Assembly: GCA_012911965.1 (NCBI GenBank)
Contig: SMDP01000021.1
Location: forward strand, 1-33,748
Direction of reading: 5' to 3'
DNA from: Geitlerinema sp. P-1104
GTDB taxonomy: Bacteria > Cyanobacteriota > Cyanobacteriia > Cyanobacteriales > Geitlerinemataceae
Length of the DNA stretch: 33,748 bases
Position numbers and translations under genes: made by a program. How positions within the stretch are numbered: position 1 is the first letter of the stretch; each line of letters starts with the position of its first letter. Shown here in pieces: positions 33,531-33,748 of the stretch. Under the pieces are notes generated by a model. The model did not search any database. It saw only the letters and a list, made by a program, of their open reading frames with translations, and was not told the DNA's origin.

Positions 33531-33748
33531 TCCGTGAACTGATTAGGGACACTGGTTCACATTCGATGGACTGGTTCCCTACGTTTGATAACCCGTCAGC
33601 ACCCCCGGCTGAAGCACGGGGGCTTCGTGCCCCCCGCAACAGAATAGCTGACCAGCTTAAGCCTTAACTGGCTACGTTTCCTTCGGAACGCTGCGCGAAC
33701 AGAGCAAGAGTTAAAGTTCCTACCTGGGAATGCGTGCTAGTTCCCGGC
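33531..33748. other. Non-coding segment with GC-rich double hairpin, possible mobile-element edge
   Basis: No supported gene from the ccmM stop to the window end (308 bp). At 33602-33634 CCCCCG can pair with CGGGGG (33617-33622), or that G run can pair with GCCCCC (33629-33634). Similar hairpins occur at ends of IS200/IS605-type elements in cyanobacteria, and TTCCTTCGGAACGCTGCGCGAAC (about 33680-33702) resembles a dispersed cyanobacterial repeat. No transposase sequence is visible, so the assignment is tentative. Confidence 0.35.

Overview
The window is a stretch of cyanobacterial chromosome. Three things show this: a beta-carboxysome operon (ccmK2-ccmK1-ccmL-ccmM), NDH-1 genes of the specialised CO2-uptake type (ndhF, ndhD, CO2 hydration protein) plus ndhB, and very frequent HIP1 octamers (GCGATCGC) in genes and spacers. 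Heptameric short tandem repeats and dispersed hairpin repeats of the type ending CGCCCCTAC point to a filamentous Oscillatoriales-like lineage (Phormidium/Sodalinema/Geitlerinema type). That placement is inference.

Layout, left to right. 1-993 is the 5' part of valS (minus), followed by a tRNA-Ser(UGA) at 1143-1227. 1251-7169 holds a possible signalling group: a PAS/GAF adenylate cyclase and a small SET-domain protein (both minus), diverging from a large transporter-like protein with HEAT repeats and a C-terminal cyclic-nucleotide-binding fold. 7254-12599 holds a cryptochrome-DASH and a pentapeptide-repeat membrane protein (both minus), then a GH13 alpha-amylase-type enzyme (plus) whose ATG overlaps the ATG of the pentapeptide gene. 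12807-14979 is a DevA/DevC-type ABC exporter pair without a DevB partner. 15210-17106 holds acylphosphatase and a WD40 protein.

17366-21141 holds ndhB, then leuC and leuD (leucine biosynthesis). 21201-25020 holds a conserved-looking hypothetical protein with an Arg/Thr/Pro tail, a CCB2/CCB4-family cytochrome b6 haem-assembly factor, a DUF3155 protein that starts at TTG, and a GAF-type sensor histidine kinase.

25017-33440 is an inorganic-carbon island. On the minus strand ndhF4-ndhD4-cupB encodes the CO2-hydrating arm of an NDH-1MS' type complex. Diverging from it on the plus strand is the ccm operon for the carboxysome shell and the Rubisco-condensing scaffold. The first module converts CO2 to bicarbonate at the thylakoid; the second packages Rubisco where that bicarbonate is used. 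The CcmM here has four Rubisco-small-subunit-like modules. Its gamma-carbonic-anhydrase domain lacks one expected zinc-binding His (Gln73 instead) and the C-terminal activating cysteines, so it is probably a scaffold only. The ccm leader and spacers carry several well-formed hairpins. ccmN does not follow ccmM within the window. The last ~310 bases are non-coding and hold a long hairpin and repeat-like sequence that may be the edge of a mobile element.

I saw no CRISPR array, phage genes, rRNA or complete insertion sequence. The most unusual items are the structured RNA segments of the ccm operon, the CcmM active-site losses, the overlapping divergent start codons at 11129-11132, and the abrupt base-skew switch inside the 3984-7169 gene.
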